From: Nitrososphaerales archaeon
GTDB taxonomy: Archaea > Thermoproteota > Nitrososphaeria > Nitrososphaerales > CADDZS01
DNA length: 36,401 nucleotides
NCBI GenBank assembly: GCA_030038075.1
Contig: JASHPO010000021.1
Span: forward strand, 1 to 36,401
Direction: 5' to 3'
Shown here: positions 23,887 through 32,132 of the stretch, piece after piece
How the letters are laid out: each line of letters begins with the position of its first letter
Numbering within the stretch: the stretch's first letter is position 1
Notes under the pieces: generated by a model
Told to the model about the DNA's origin: nothing
The model's input: the letters and a program-made list of their open reading frames with translations, nothing else
Database searches by the model: none
Translations under genes and position numbers: made by a program

Positions 23887-25368
23887 TCAGGAACCGGAGC
23901 GGCGAGCGTACCCCCTGATGAGAAAACCAGCACCGAGTCCAGCCGCCAGCGTAATTATCACAACCAGTATGGTTAGAACATTCGATAGTCCTGTAGATAT
24001 CGTCGTGGTGCTCGTGATTGTCGTGGTAGAAGGTGGAGGCGGGAGCTGGGGGATCGTAGTCGTTATGTAATTAATTTCAGAAGTTGTAATAACCGAAGTC
24101 AAAATCGAAGATACAGTCTGTGTAGTCGGGTTTTGCAACGAGGTCGTAGCCGTCTCCGTCGTCGTAGATACTGTAGTCTGATTTACTATCTCCGTCTCGG
24201 TCATTGTAGCCGTTGTCAAACTTATGGTTGTGGTATAGTACTGGTATCCTGTTATAACTACAGTAGTGGTTGAAACACTCTGCGTGGATGCCATCGTAGA
24301 TGTTGTAGAACCAGAAGTTGAGGAAGTGGTAGAGCTAGAAGTTGTGGAAGAGCTGGTAGAGGTCGGAGAACTGGTAGACACAGCAGAACTAGTTAAGCTT
24401 GGAGCAGTCGAGGTAGACGAAGTGCTAGAACTTGTAGAGCTGGTTATTGATGAACTTGCAGTCGTGGAAGAACTGGTCGACGAGCTAGTTGTTGAGGTCA
24501 TCGGTGCCGATGTAGTCGTTGTAGTAGTTGATGGGGAGGAGCTTGTCGTCGTTGTTGAGGTTGAGGTTATCGCCGTGCTGGTCGTTGGCACGGAAGTCGT
24601 AGTCACGGTTGGTAGTGAGGAGCTTGTAGTGGTTGTTGGGAAAGTGCTCGATGTCGTTGTGGAAGGGCCCACAGTGAATTGCAGAGCAGCATCAAAAAAG
24701 AGTCCGCTCGTTCCGCAAACCACCAAACCCTGAACATCCATTACGTATGTTCCAACCGTAGCCGTCGGATCGATTGATGGGTTTTGGTCTAGCCTCAAGT
24801 TAGCTCCATTAGTGTTCCCGGCAACAGTCCACCAGTAATAAGGTCCTTCAGGACTGACATCATCTGGCGGATTGCCGAGCACGCTTGTGAATGAAAAACC
24901 TCCCGCGCCGGGCCCAAAAGGTAGAGAGAACGAATCACCTGTCGTTACGTTAAGGGCGGGAGCTTGTGGAGGATAAGCGGTTCCACTACCACCGCCACCA
25001 TAATCAGCTGGCCAGTAGAGACCTGAAGTCACGGCAGATCCGAGCATGTAGCTATTACCATCAGGATCTGTGACCGTCACTTCGTCAAGTGAATAGAAGA
25101 AACCCGTTCCCGGCATCGGGCTTATGCACGCTTGTTGCGGAAATACGCAAATCGAAGGAGTGACACTGTTGCATGGAACACTAGATCCGTACGCCGCGGC
25201 GGTAAACACTGTGCTTGAGGCGGTCGTCAAAATGAGACTCACGGTTCCGCCCTGGGTGATCGTAGGAGTAACCTGCGTGCTGGGGCCGTAGTAGAGAGCT
25301 GCCACGGGAATCAGCGAGGCAGCTAGGATTGCAAAAACGGTAATCACAGCCAAGGCAGATTTAATCAT
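23887..25368 (-). CDS. Ser/Thr-rich mucin-like anchored surface protein
   Basis: Secreted protein of 493 residues from ATG 25368 (501 from TTG 25392). Order: signal/anchor helix (MIKSALAVITVFAILAASL); a Gly/Pro/Tyr-rich beta domain of about 200 residues with cysteines in SSVPCNS, SICVFP, QQACIS and VVCGTS; about 220 residues almost wholly Ser and Thr, a likely O-glycosylated stalk; a PQLPPPPS hinge; and a C-terminal membrane anchor (VLTILVVIITLAAGLGAGFLI) with a basic cytoplasmic end. The stalk is coded by near-repetitive AGT/TGT-like triplets. Function inferred as envelope stalk or adhesin. Confidence 0.75.
   Translation of the reverse strand: MIKSALAVITVFAILAASLIPVAALYYGPSTQVTPTITQGGTVSLILTTASSTVFTAAAYGSSVPCNSVTPSICVFPQQACISPMPGTGFFYSLDEVTVTDPDGNSYMLGSAVTSGLYWPADYGGGGSGTAYPPQAPALNVTTGDSFSLPFGPGAGGFSFTSVLGNPPDDVSPEGPYYWWTVAGNTNGANLRLDQNPSIDPTATVGTYVMDVQGLVVCGTSGLFFDAALQFTVGPSTTTSSTFPTTTTSSSLPTVTTTSVPTTSTAITSTSTTTTSSSPSTTTTTTSAPMTSTTSSSTSSSTTASSSITSSTSSSTSSTSTAPSLTSSAVSTSSPTSTSSSTTSSSTTSSTSGSTTSTMASTQSVSTTTVVITGYQYYTTTISLTTATMTETEIVNQTTVSTTTETATTSLQNPTTQTVSSILTSVITTSEINYITTTIPQLPPPPSTTTITSTTTISTGLSNVLTILVVIITLAAGLGAGFLIRGYARRSGS
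24260..24680 (-). repeat. Low-complexity Ser/Thr-coding tract
   Basis: Imperfect short-period triplet repeats encoding the Ser/Thr stalk of the mucin-like protein. Such tracts are prone to length change; a long plus-strand frame here is an artefact of the repeat. Confidence 0.6.
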
Positions 25369-25392
25369 ATCTAGTTTTTCACGAAGCCACAA

Positions 25393-25858
25393 TAGACCCG
25401 ATACAAAAGCTTAGCTCAGGCGGGCGATCGCGCGATTCAATTTACTTGAAATTCTGACAAATGTCAAGGAAATGTTTTGCTTCTTTCGGCCTAAGGTCAT
25501 ATAAAATGCCAAAACAAATCGGATCGTAAGCCCTTTCTACAAATATATGGGTTGGCAAAATCTTCGTACAGTGCTGACTTACCTAACACATTTACGACTA
25601 GTTCATTATGATCCGATTTGCGCCTCTTTGCGGGCGAGTTCTGACAGTGAGTACTCAGAGGATCACTTTTCATTCGTGGCGGTTGGAGCGTGGTTTTGTT
25701 TTAGCTGAAAGCAGGAAAGCTATTCTTGCAAATTCTTTCGAACATTCTACTATGGGAATAATCTCAAATGCTTATGCTATGGGCGCAGCTTTGGCCTCTG
25801 TTCTAGGTCAAAAAAAGACCTCGACCTACTAAGGAGTGACAGGATGTCATAATAAGAT
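25393..25858. other. Intergenic region with inverted repeat and unassigned frame
   Basis: 466 bp. TATA-like boxes at about 25499-25505 and 25538-25548 face right. An 11-bp inverted repeat (25515-25525, 25610-25620) encloses a 106-bp segment. A plus-strand frame 25608-25832 (74 codons, ATG) ends in SNAYAMGAALASVLGQKK but shows no recognisable family and odd composition; I would not call it a gene without conservation. Confidence 0.4.
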
Positions 25859-26272
25859 TCAGAAATTCTCATTTGAACTAGTCATGGTGGAGAGTTGTTT
25901 CCTCACTTCTTCTAATTGACCCTGTATTTCCTTCAGCAACGGGAGGTAATCAGGTCCATTTGAAGTCCCATTCTTTACTTCGTCCAATCTTGTCTTCATT
26001 TCCTCAATTTCAGACAACTGGCGTTTCCACTCTGTATCAATCGCTTTGTTGATCGGTTTCAATTTCTCGCTAATCGCCCAGTGAACGTCCATGCTCGTCT
26101 CTGCACAGAGAGCTATGGCTACAGCTGCCGTCAGAAAGATGAATTCAAAATTTTGAACGTTTCTTATTGCGTAAATGAGGGCTAGTACCGAATAAATTGC
26201 GAATGCAACTATCAGAAGGATTACAACGGCTTGTTCAGTATTCATCGCGTTTTTGCTTGCCTGATCGGTCAT
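25859..26272 (-). CDS. Small membrane protein with coiled-coil tail, unknown
   Basis: 137 residues: two adjacent membrane helices (AVVILLIVAFAIYSVLALIYAI and FEFIFLTAAVAIALCA), then a long charged helical tail (about 75-130) with heptad-like Leu/Ile spacing (LSEIEEMKTRLDEV, LLKEIQGQLEEVRKQL). Probably oligomeric at the inner face of the membrane. ATG start, with a TATA-like CTATTAA about 28 bp upstream. Unknown function. Confidence 0.6.
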   Translation of the reverse strand: MTDQASKNAMNTEQAVVILLIVAFAIYSVLALIYAIRNVQNFEFIFLTAAVAIALCAETSMDVHWAISEKLKPINKAIDTEWKRQLSEIEEMKTRLDEVKNGTSNGPDYLPLLKEIQGQLEEVRKQLSTMTSSNENF

Positions 26273-26354
26273 GTCATTCTCTCACGAGCGATTCGTTAAT
26301 AGTTATTACTCGGAAAAATGCTAGCCCGAACACTTTTACTTATCTGATGCTGGA

Positions 26355-27371
26355 TTATACGTATACAGGCAGGATTACACTTATGATTAGACCTAGCACG
26401 TAAAGAGCTCCAAAGCGTCTGTTGTGGTTGAACACAAACCCGAGATACCAAATCGGCCACATTATCGCCCCAGGCGGCGCCTCGGTTGGTTTAGGTTTTG
26501 ACAGAACGCGAAACAGAACATTTGCTCGCGGGAATGCGAGGAGAGATACGAGAGACCATATGGGGAGAAATCTCGTCAGCACTAATCCGACGACAGTCAC
26601 GTAAGCGATGATTATTAGGGATTCCAGAACTTTCTTTGTCATTGCCTCACCAAGTATGACCGGTACGGTCTTCACTCCGAGCTTGGAATCATAATCGATC
26701 TTATCGATGTGCTTTCCGAATAGTACGGTGGTGACGCTGACGGCGTACGGTATGGAAGCGATGACCACCCACAGCGGGTAAGCTCCCGACAGTACAAAAT
26801 ACGTCCCGCCGACCATTAGCGGTCCCCATACTACAAACACAGCGGGCTCCCCGAGTCCGATTCTTTTGAGCGGCTTTGGTCCTCCTGCATAAGTGGTGAG
26901 AAACAGTACGCCGAGTCCAGCGAAGAGAAGTACTAGCGGCCCGCGCAGAAAAACAAGGTAACTTGCAATCGCTATCATGCCGATAACATGTACTACTCCC
27001 AGAGTGAGGAGAGTTTTCGGCTTCATCATTCCTGATAGCGACGGGTGCGGCATGTACGCGGGGCGAAAGTAACCTTCGCTCGTGTCGATACCGTGCTTGG
27101 CGTCCCAGTAGTCATTTAGGAGGTTACTAGCGGCGTGAGCGAGTACTAGCCCCAAAAGCACGAGAACAAACGGGAAAACGAAGCTGTAATGGAAACCGGA
27201 ATGAATGAGATATAGCAGACCGCCTATGATTACAGAATTGATGGTCATCACAAAGACGACCGAACGAGTTGCGATAAGCCATCGACTTATCGGGTCAAGC
27301 CCTTGGACTGGCTCCGAGCGCATGTCGTACGTCCCATTGAGTATTTTGTACCATGTGGTCGTCTTCGACAT
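26355..27371 (-). CDS. UbiA-family prenyltransferase, MenA-like
   Basis: Integral membrane prenyltransferase with about nine helices that attaches an isoprenoid chain to an aromatic or lipid acceptor. Both Asp-rich motifs are intact: NLLNDYWDAKHGID and DKIDYDSKLGVKTVP. The spacing and the latter motif are closest to 1,4-dihydroxy-2-naphthoate prenyltransferases (menaquinone synthesis), but archaeal UbiA proteins also make ether lipids and other quinones. The ATG at 27371 is chosen over the upstream TTG at 27401, because a CTTAAG TATA-like box centred near 27410 places transcription near 27384. Confidence 0.85.
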   Translation of the reverse strand: MSKTTTWYKILNGTYDMRSEPVQGLDPISRWLIATRSVVFVMTINSVIIGGLLYLIHSGFHYSFVFPFVLVLLGLVLAHAASNLLNDYWDAKHGIDTSEGYFRPAYMPHPSLSGMMKPKTLLTLGVVHVIGMIAIASYLVFLRGPLVLLFAGLGVLFLTTYAGGPKPLKRIGLGEPAVFVVWGPLMVGGTYFVLSGAYPLWVVIASIPYAVSVTTVLFGKHIDKIDYDSKLGVKTVPVILGEAMTKKVLESLIIIAYVTVVGLVLTRFLPIWSLVSLLAFPRANVLFRVLSKPKPTEAPPGAIMWPIWYLGFVFNHNRRFGALYVLGLIISVILPVYV

Positions 27372-27550
27372 AGGGCGATTCTTGGCTAGCCACCTTGGCA
27401 AGTACTACTTAAGCGTGGTAATTTCAAAACTTCTTTCTGTATCGAAGTATTCAAATCTCCATTGCTTTGAGCGAGAAAAATGACCAACGGGTCGTGCAAA
27501 AAATTCGAGGCTGAAGAAAATCTGCAAAGTTCACACAAATTTCTCTTTAT

Positions 27551-27578
27551 TTGATACATCAATCATTAACCTTATCAA
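27551..27578. promoter_or_regulatory. Paired half-sites before the QOR/MarR operon
   Basis: TTGATA (27551-27556) and TATCAA (27573-27578), inverted and 22 bp apart centre to centre (two helical turns), 25-50 bp before the ATG of the QOR gene. A candidate binding site for the MarR regulator of the same operon. Confidence 0.3.
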
Positions 27579-27602
27579 GTAATATTTGCCAGAGTAAGGC
27601 GC

Positions 27603-28568
27603 ATGAAAGCACTTGTTTTACATGAGCTTGGGAAGCTTCCTCATTACGAGGATTTCCCCGACCCCATTCCAATAGAAGAGGAAGTTCTCGTCCGAGTCAA
27701 GGCAGCGGCTTTGACTCGTGTCAGCAAGTCTAGAGCTAGCGGTTCCCATTACGGTAGCTACCGAGAGCTCCCAGCGGTTTGTGGCGTCGATGGAGTAGGC
27801 CTTATTGAAAAGGGCGAGCGAGTGTTCTTCGGTGGTTGCCGCCCACCGTACGGAACAATGTCAGAGCAGACCGTTGCTCCAAAGGCCTGGTGCGGCCAAG
27901 TTCCGGATGGAATCGATGATCTTGGCGCCGCCGCGCTGCCTAACGCTGCGCTGTCTTCCTGGCTTCCTCTGGTGTATCGCGCAAAGCTTCAACAAGGGGA
28001 GACGGTCTTGATCCTCGGCGCGACCGGCGTTGCGGGCAAGCTCGCAATTCAGATAGCAAAGCACCTGGGCTCCGGACGCGTGGTTGCCGCGGGGCGCAAC
28101 GAGCACGTTCTAAAAACTCTCTTTAGTCTGGGAGCTGATGCAGTCATTTCCCTGAGCCAGAAGGATGAAGATTTGGCCGAAGCCTTCGCCCAAGAAGCTT
28201 CCCGACAGCCGTTGAACATTATTCTAGATTACGTTTGGGGTCATCCTGCCGAATTGCTAATGACTGCTCTAACACGTCACGACTTTTTCGCTGAGGGGTC
28301 CCGCATCCGTTTCGTGTCAATTGGTTCTTTAGCAGGTCCGATGGCATCGGTACCTTCTGCTGCACTACGCAGTTCTGGACTTGAGCTGTATGGGACTGGC
28401 GGCGGAAGTGTATCCTACAAAGCGATCTTTGAAACGATGCCACGAATATGGTCCGCTGCTTCTAGTGGCAAATTGAGCATCGATGTTGAGCCTATCCCGC
28501 TCGCCGACGCTGAAAAGGCCTGGGCACAACCTGACACCAACGGCCGTCGTCTGGTATTAGTCCCCTGA
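27603..28568 (+). CDS. Quinone oxidoreductase-like (zinc-free MDR) enzyme
   Basis: 321-residue NADPH-dependent medium-chain reductase of the QOR type. Seen: MKALVLHELG start, GroES-like domain without zinc-ligand cysteines, Rossmann motif VLILGATGVAGKLAIQIAK and the C-terminal IPLADAEKAWAQPDTNGRRLVLVP. Such enzymes reduce quinones or reactive enones, and are often paired with a MarR regulator that senses the same compounds, as here (gap 13 bp). Codon use and protein style look bacterial, suggesting transfer. Confidence 0.85.
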   Translation: MKALVLHELGKLPHYEDFPDPIPIEEEVLVRVKAAALTRVSKSRASGSHYGSYRELPAVCGVDGVGLIEKGERVFFGGCRPPYGTMSEQTVAPKAWCGQVPDGIDDLGAAALPNAALSSWLPLVYRAKLQQGETVLILGATGVAGKLAIQIAKHLGSGRVVAAGRNEHVLKTLFSLGADAVISLSQKDEDLAEAFAQEASRQPLNIILDYVWGHPAELLMTALTRHDFFAEGSRIRFVSIGSLAGPMASVPSAALRSSGLELYGTGGGSVSYKAIFETMPRIWSAASSGKLSIDVEPIPLADAEKAWAQPDTNGRRLVLVP

Positions 28569-28581
28569 GATTTGATTGCGA

Positions 28582-29022
28582 ATGGAACGAAAGTTGCCCC
28601 AGAAAATAGAGATCGAGAGTCTGCCCGTGGCCCTGAGTCATCTGCATCGAGATATGTCGCGGATGTTCCTGCAGCATGTTGGAATGAGCTTTTCGCGCTT
28701 CCTAGTTCTTGACGAACTCAGGCATGCAGGAGAATCGAGCCAGTCAGAGTTACAGCGACGTCTGGGAATGGAAGGAGCACTAATCACTAGATTTGTCAAG
28801 GAGATGGAGAGTGCGAGACTCGTAACCCGTCGAGTTGACCCGGAGGACAATCGTTTTTCGTTGGTCGCGCTCGCGCCAGAAGGCAGATCGGTTCTGGAGA
28901 AAATGAGGACCCTCAGACAATCTTCTGAAGCTCAGCTTCTTGATGGGGTCAGCGATAACGAGCGAGCACTCATGCTAAAAGTCATCAAACGCATCCAAGA
29001 GAACATCTCTCGATGGCAATGA
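28582..29022 (+). CDS. MarR-family transcriptional regulator
   Basis: About 146 residues, winged helix-turn-helix. Recognition part SQSELQRRLGMEGALITRFVKEMESA is followed by the wing RRVDPEDNRFSLVALAPEG, then a dimerisation helix pair. A TTG two codons upstream (28576) is an alternative start. Second gene of the QOR operon; probably represses it and is released by a phenolic or quinone ligand. Confidence 0.88.
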   Translation: MERKLPQKIEIESLPVALSHLHRDMSRMFLQHVGMSFSRFLVLDELRHAGESSQSELQRRLGMEGALITRFVKEMESARLVTRRVDPEDNRFSLVALAPEGRSVLEKMRTLRQSSEAQLLDGVSDNERALMLKVIKRIQENISRWQ

Positions 29023-29050
29023 ATTCTCCGTCCAGGAAACTTGACAGCTT

Positions 29051-29848
29051 TTAGCTATCGGTCGGTTGCGACCACAGCTGATACTCTGTAATTGTCCTGA
29101 ACCCCATTCGCAGGTAAATAGGAAATCCCATCTTACTTGCCTGTAAATAAGCAACGCCGCACCCCTCAGTTCGGCCATCCAGGGCCGCGCGCCGTGCGAG
29201 AGCTTCACCAAAACCGCGTCGCCTGAATTGAGGGATGACGCTTACAAAGTAAACGCCCGCTATCCTTCCTGAGACAATACGCAGAGAAGTGCCCACGGGT
29301 TGTCCGTCGAAGTAGCCCAAATAACAGGCGCCTCGATATGATGTATTTTGAACGAATACTGAGGTTGCATCCTCTAGCAGGCCCATACTACCGGAAGGAG
29401 CTCCAAACCCCGCAGTTCCGGTGGTTACGAGCGTCGCAATTTCCTCCTTTTCTTTGACCGTCCTTATCTCAAAATTCGACTGAGAAAATGGGAACGAATC
29501 TGCCAGATCTAGGACCATGCCAGGTTCGACGTCCGCCTGAACTAGATGAAGCTCTTCAATTACCCGCTTCAAGTAATCCAAACTTTGATTAGTTGTGACT
29601 AGCCTCCACTTCGTTTTAGTGCTCACCAATAAGAGCTTTATTCTATCGACGACGCCATCGAGGGACGCTGGACGATCAAGTGCAAAGACCAAGTTAAATC
29701 CCGGAAGAGACGATCCGGTCCTTACTATAGTGACGCCGCCGGTTCTCTCTATCAGGCCGTTTTGAACAGTCTCCCCAAGCATTTCGAATGCTTTGATAAA
29801 GTTTGTATTGCACTCGTTCAGAAGGTTCTTGTCAAGTGTTCCTTCCAT
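29051..29848 (-). CDS. GNAT-family N-acetyltransferase
   Basis: 265 residues. The C-terminal half is a GNAT domain with the acetyl-CoA loop VIPQFRRRGFGEALAR (motif A, R/Q-x-x-G-x-G/A), followed by YLQASKMGFPIYLRMGFRTITEY. The N-terminal half (about 1-125) is a divergent GNAT-like or accessory domain, so it may be a tandem GNAT. Substrate unknown. ATG start with a GTTTTATACG box about 33 bp upstream. Convergent with the MarR gene. Confidence 0.8.
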   Translation of the reverse strand: MEGTLDKNLLNECNTNFIKAFEMLGETVQNGLIERTGGVTIVRTGSSLPGFNLVFALDRPASLDGVVDRIKLLLVSTKTKWRLVTTNQSLDYLKRVIEELHLVQADVEPGMVLDLADSFPFSQSNFEIRTVKEKEEIATLVTTGTAGFGAPSGSMGLLEDATSVFVQNTSYRGACYLGYFDGQPVGTSLRIVSGRIAGVYFVSVIPQFRRRGFGEALARRAALDGRTEGCGVAYLQASKMGFPIYLRMGFRTITEYQLWSQPTDS

Positions 29849-29950
29849 TGGTTATGCGAAGATTGTAGCCGCATGGTCTCGTATAAAACACCTCACGTAC
29901 ATGTGGATGGTCTGGAAAAGCTTGACTTGGCCAAAATACGCGGACAGACA

Positions 29951-29957
29951 TTTATTA
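29951..29957 (+). promoter_or_regulatory. TATA box of the PH-like/zinc-ribbon gene
   Basis: TTTATTA centred about 29 bp before the ATG at 29983, consistent with leaderless transcription. Confidence 0.5.
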
Positions 29958-29982
29958 GAAAGAGGGACCGAAGGATATCTAA

Positions 29983-30468
29983 ATGGCAGACAATCCACCT
30001 GAGGACTTGAAACAAATACTCGGACCGAATGAGCGGATTGAATTGTATATCAAACAAAAAATCTACCACCCCAGACTCAATATCGATTACTTCGTTGTGA
30101 CGAACGAGCGTGTAATCCTGAGGCATCCTCACACCCTGGGCTTAAGGAAGAACTATACAGACTTTAACTTTCAAGAGTTCTCCAACGTTACGCTCGACCA
30201 AGGGCTCCTGCGTTCTAGCGTAAAGTGCGTCATGAAGTCCGGCGGAGATCCTCTTGTTCTTAATGATCTGCCTAACGAGGATGCCAAGAAGGCTTTCGGT
30301 ATAATCAGGGAGAACCTCGTTAGGTACGAGGCGCCTTTTTCAGCGGGGGCAGCCGGTATTCCCCCGATGTACGCGCAACCACCCAACTCTGCCCGAGTGT
30401 GTGCCAAATGTGGGTCGACACTCATGCCCGGGCAAAAGTTCTGCGGAAGCTGCGGCGCTCCGGTGTAG
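29983..30468 (+). CDS. PH-like domain protein with C-terminal zinc ribbon
   Basis: 161 residues. Residues 1-110 look like a bacterial-type PH domain (LGPNERIELYIKQKI, IDYFVVTNERVILRHPH, NVTLDQGLLRSSVKCVM, AFGIIREN). A Pro/Ala linker leads to a one-zinc ribbon, CAKCGSTLMPGQKFCGSCGAP. The pattern PH plus ribbon is common among archaeal proteins of unknown role near membranes. ATG start with TATA box 29 bp upstream. Convergent with the membrane protein gene 8 bp away. Confidence 0.7.
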   Translation: MADNPPEDLKQILGPNERIELYIKQKIYHPRLNIDYFVVTNERVILRHPHTLGLRKNYTDFNFQEFSNVTLDQGLLRSSVKCVMKSGGDPLVLNDLPNEDAKKAFGIIRENLVRYEAPFSAGAAGIPPMYAQPPNSARVCAKCGSTLMPGQKFCGSCGAPV

Positions 30469-30476
30469 AGCCTATT

Positions 30477-30938
30477 TCAATTCGTCAATAGCGCCGCTGG
30501 CGTGTGTAAGTATAGAAAAGTGTCCAAGATTTCCTTGAACGCAAATCCCAGAAGGGCGAGGATTACGAACACTATTAGAGCAATAATTACGGAGAGCACA
30601 GCTACTCCAAAGGCGCGTAACCAGCCCGTATGGAAAACGCCCTTGTAGACGGCGATCCAGGCAAGGAACCCGAGCAGCAAGGCAAGCAATCCCAAGCCCC
30701 CAAAGACTCTTTGAGTGATCGCATATCCTATCGTAAGTATAATTCCGAAAACTAACGGACCTGCAAGCGTTGCGAGTAGCGCTTCGCCGAAGCTCGCTTT
30801 CCTTCCGACAATGATCTTTGCAGCGATGAAGACTGGAATCGAGACAATAATCCATATGATGATGAGTCCAATAAGGATCGAAAGAATCCTAAGCGCAGAT
30901 GGGAGGTGAAGTGCTAGCAGTGTAGAGTCCAAAGACAA
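30477..30938 (-). CDS. Small polytopic membrane protein, unknown
   Basis: 153 residues with four predicted membrane helices (about 15-40, 50-75, 80-98, 105-135). A short KIIVGRKASFGEAL loop between helices 1 and 2 resembles the Yip1-like integral membrane fold, but I do not claim that family. TTG start at 30938, with a CTTTATG box about 23-26 bp upstream. Convergent with the PH-like gene. Confidence 0.6.
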   Translation of the reverse strand: MSLDSTLLALHLPSALRILSILIGLIIIWIIVSIPVFIAAKIIVGRKASFGEALLATLAGPLVFGIILTIGYAITQRVFGGLGLLALLLGFLAWIAVYKGVFHTGWLRAFGVAVLSVIIALIVFVILALLGFAFKEILDTFLYLHTPAALLTN

Positions 30939-31209
30939 CGCACGAAGAGAATCGCATAAAGTTCCCGCATTTATTTCCTTCTTAGCTTACAGGATACCGG
31001 TGCGAAGAGGGATTTGCACACGGAGTTACTAATAATATCTGGAAGACAGGGAGAGTTTTCAGATGGCTCCTTTTGGAGCAATTGTTCAGAGACTCGCGAG
31101 ACTAGTCAGCAAGTAGGCATTTTTTTAGAAATCATAAATATTTCAATGCATCTTCTAACCAGATGCTTGTCTAGGATCAGAACTTTCAACATCATGTCAA
31201 GGACCTGGC
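30939..31209. other. Intergenic region
   Basis: The promoter of the minus-strand membrane gene lies at its left end. An AT-rich CATAAATATTT near 31133-31143 could be a promoter for the decayed gene to the right. A plus-strand frame from 31014 has odd composition and no family. Confidence 0.4.
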
Positions 31210-31643
31210 TTGAGCGAACAGGAGAGAGATCTATTCGAAAGCGGAAAGACGCTCATGAAATTGGTGACCACATTTCGACGAATAGGGTGACCCGGTGATT
31301 AACCCGGTCTGGTACTATCATGAAAGCGATGGACTTTGCTTTCTCATATCAAAAGAAAGCCGAAAGATCAAAAACATGGATCGAAAGGAAAAAATCTACT
31401 TTTGCATCGATACCGACACGCCTTCCTACAGTGAGTCAAGGGGAAGGCCACCAAATTTCGTGTCAAGGACGCGGGAACGGCTGAAAAAATTGCCGAGAAA
31501 ATAGTTGGAAGGTGCATGTAAGTCTCGACAACGAGTTAGGGCGAAACCTCATGGCAGAAGTTCGAGCGGGATCTGAAGTTGCGATCGAACTAACTCCGCT
31601 TTGCTATTCTGTCTGGGACTACGGGAAGACAAACTACGCTTAA
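31210..31643 (+). pseudogene. Decayed PPOX-family (pyridoxamine oxidase-like / F420-binding) protein
   Basis: Recognisable as one gene broken into pieces in three frames. LSEQERDLFESGKTLMKLVT from 31210 ends at a stop in the first domain; the next piece PVINPVWYYHESDGLCFLIS, then SRKIKNMDRKEKIYFCIDTD continues in a second frame. The first frame returns with KATKFRVKDAGTAEKIAEKI near 31441, and a third frame from 31524 carries LDNELGRNLMAEVRAGSEVA, then IELTPLCYSVWDYGK before TAA. Order and motifs (VWYYH...SKESRKIKN, IEITP...WDYGK) match PPOX flavin/F420 proteins. At least three frameshifts plus stops. Function lost, unless the sequence has errors. Confidence 0.7.
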
Positions 31644-31709
31644 GAGAACGACATTCGAAAATCGATGGGCTAGCCAATATGCTTCTATATTCGGATGGCG
31701 GACTCTTGA

Positions 31710-32132
31710 TTGGCCGTGCAACAGAATAAAAAACCATCGAATGCGTCGCTCTTCTCTAGCGCAAGATTTGGAGGGGGAATTCTGATTTTATTTTTTGGGC
31801 TGGGCCTTTTGGCACTTTTACTTTTTCTCGGCGGATTTAGATTTCAGGCACTTTTGCCGCTTTCGGCCGCCGCAATAATTTTTGTGATAAAATTGTTCGA
31901 GACTGTACAGTATGAGCAGTTTAAGAAAAGAAATATCGTCGGAAGCAAGTGTCTTGTGCTGAAAGAAGCTCGCAAAGGAGATCGTGGCATCGTCAGAATC
32001 ATTTTGGACGACGGGCGGCTTGATAACGAAACTTGGTCAGCGGAGGTTGCTGAAGGAATCACTATTGAGCAGGGCAAGACCGCAACCGTGGTGGGTCTCC
32101 GGAGCATCATCCTCTTAATTCGTGCTGATTAG
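31710..32132 (+). CDS. NfeD-like membrane protein
   Basis: 140 residues. Two adjacent membrane helices (ILILFFGLGLLALLLFLGGF and LLPLSAAAIIFVIKLF) precede an OB-fold NfeD domain: GDRGIVRIILDDGRLDNETW, SAEVAEGITIEQGKTATVVG. It is the short form without the ClpP-like protease. NfeD proteins usually act with a stomatin partner in membrane quality control, and no stomatin gene is seen here. TTG start near a TATA-like TCTATATTC at 31682-31690. It overlaps the stop of the convergent methyltransferase-like gene by 4 bp. Confidence 0.8.
   Translation: MAVQQNKKPSNASLFSSARFGGGILILFFGLGLLALLLFLGGFRFQALLPLSAAAIIFVIKLFETVQYEQFKKRNIVGSKCLVLKEARKGDRGIVRIILDDGRLDNETWSAEVAEGITIEQGKTATVVGLRSIILLIRAD

Noticed and set aside
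24266-24733. Long plus-strand frame rich in Val and Glu
   Set aside because: It is the exact antisense of the Ser/Thr-coding repeats of the mucin-like gene; such repeats open frames on both strands.
25608-25832. 74-codon plus-strand frame
   Set aside because: ATG start and open frame, but no recognisable family, unusual composition and no convincing promoter spacing. Left as a note in the intergenic entry.
30472-30855. 127-codon minus-strand frame overlapping the small membrane protein
   Set aside because: Cys/Arg-rich composition without domain character; the alternative frame gives four clean membrane helices and a promoter.
31014-31298. 94-codon plus-strand frame
   Set aside because: Composition is not protein-like, and its 3' part overlaps the PPOX relic in a different frame.
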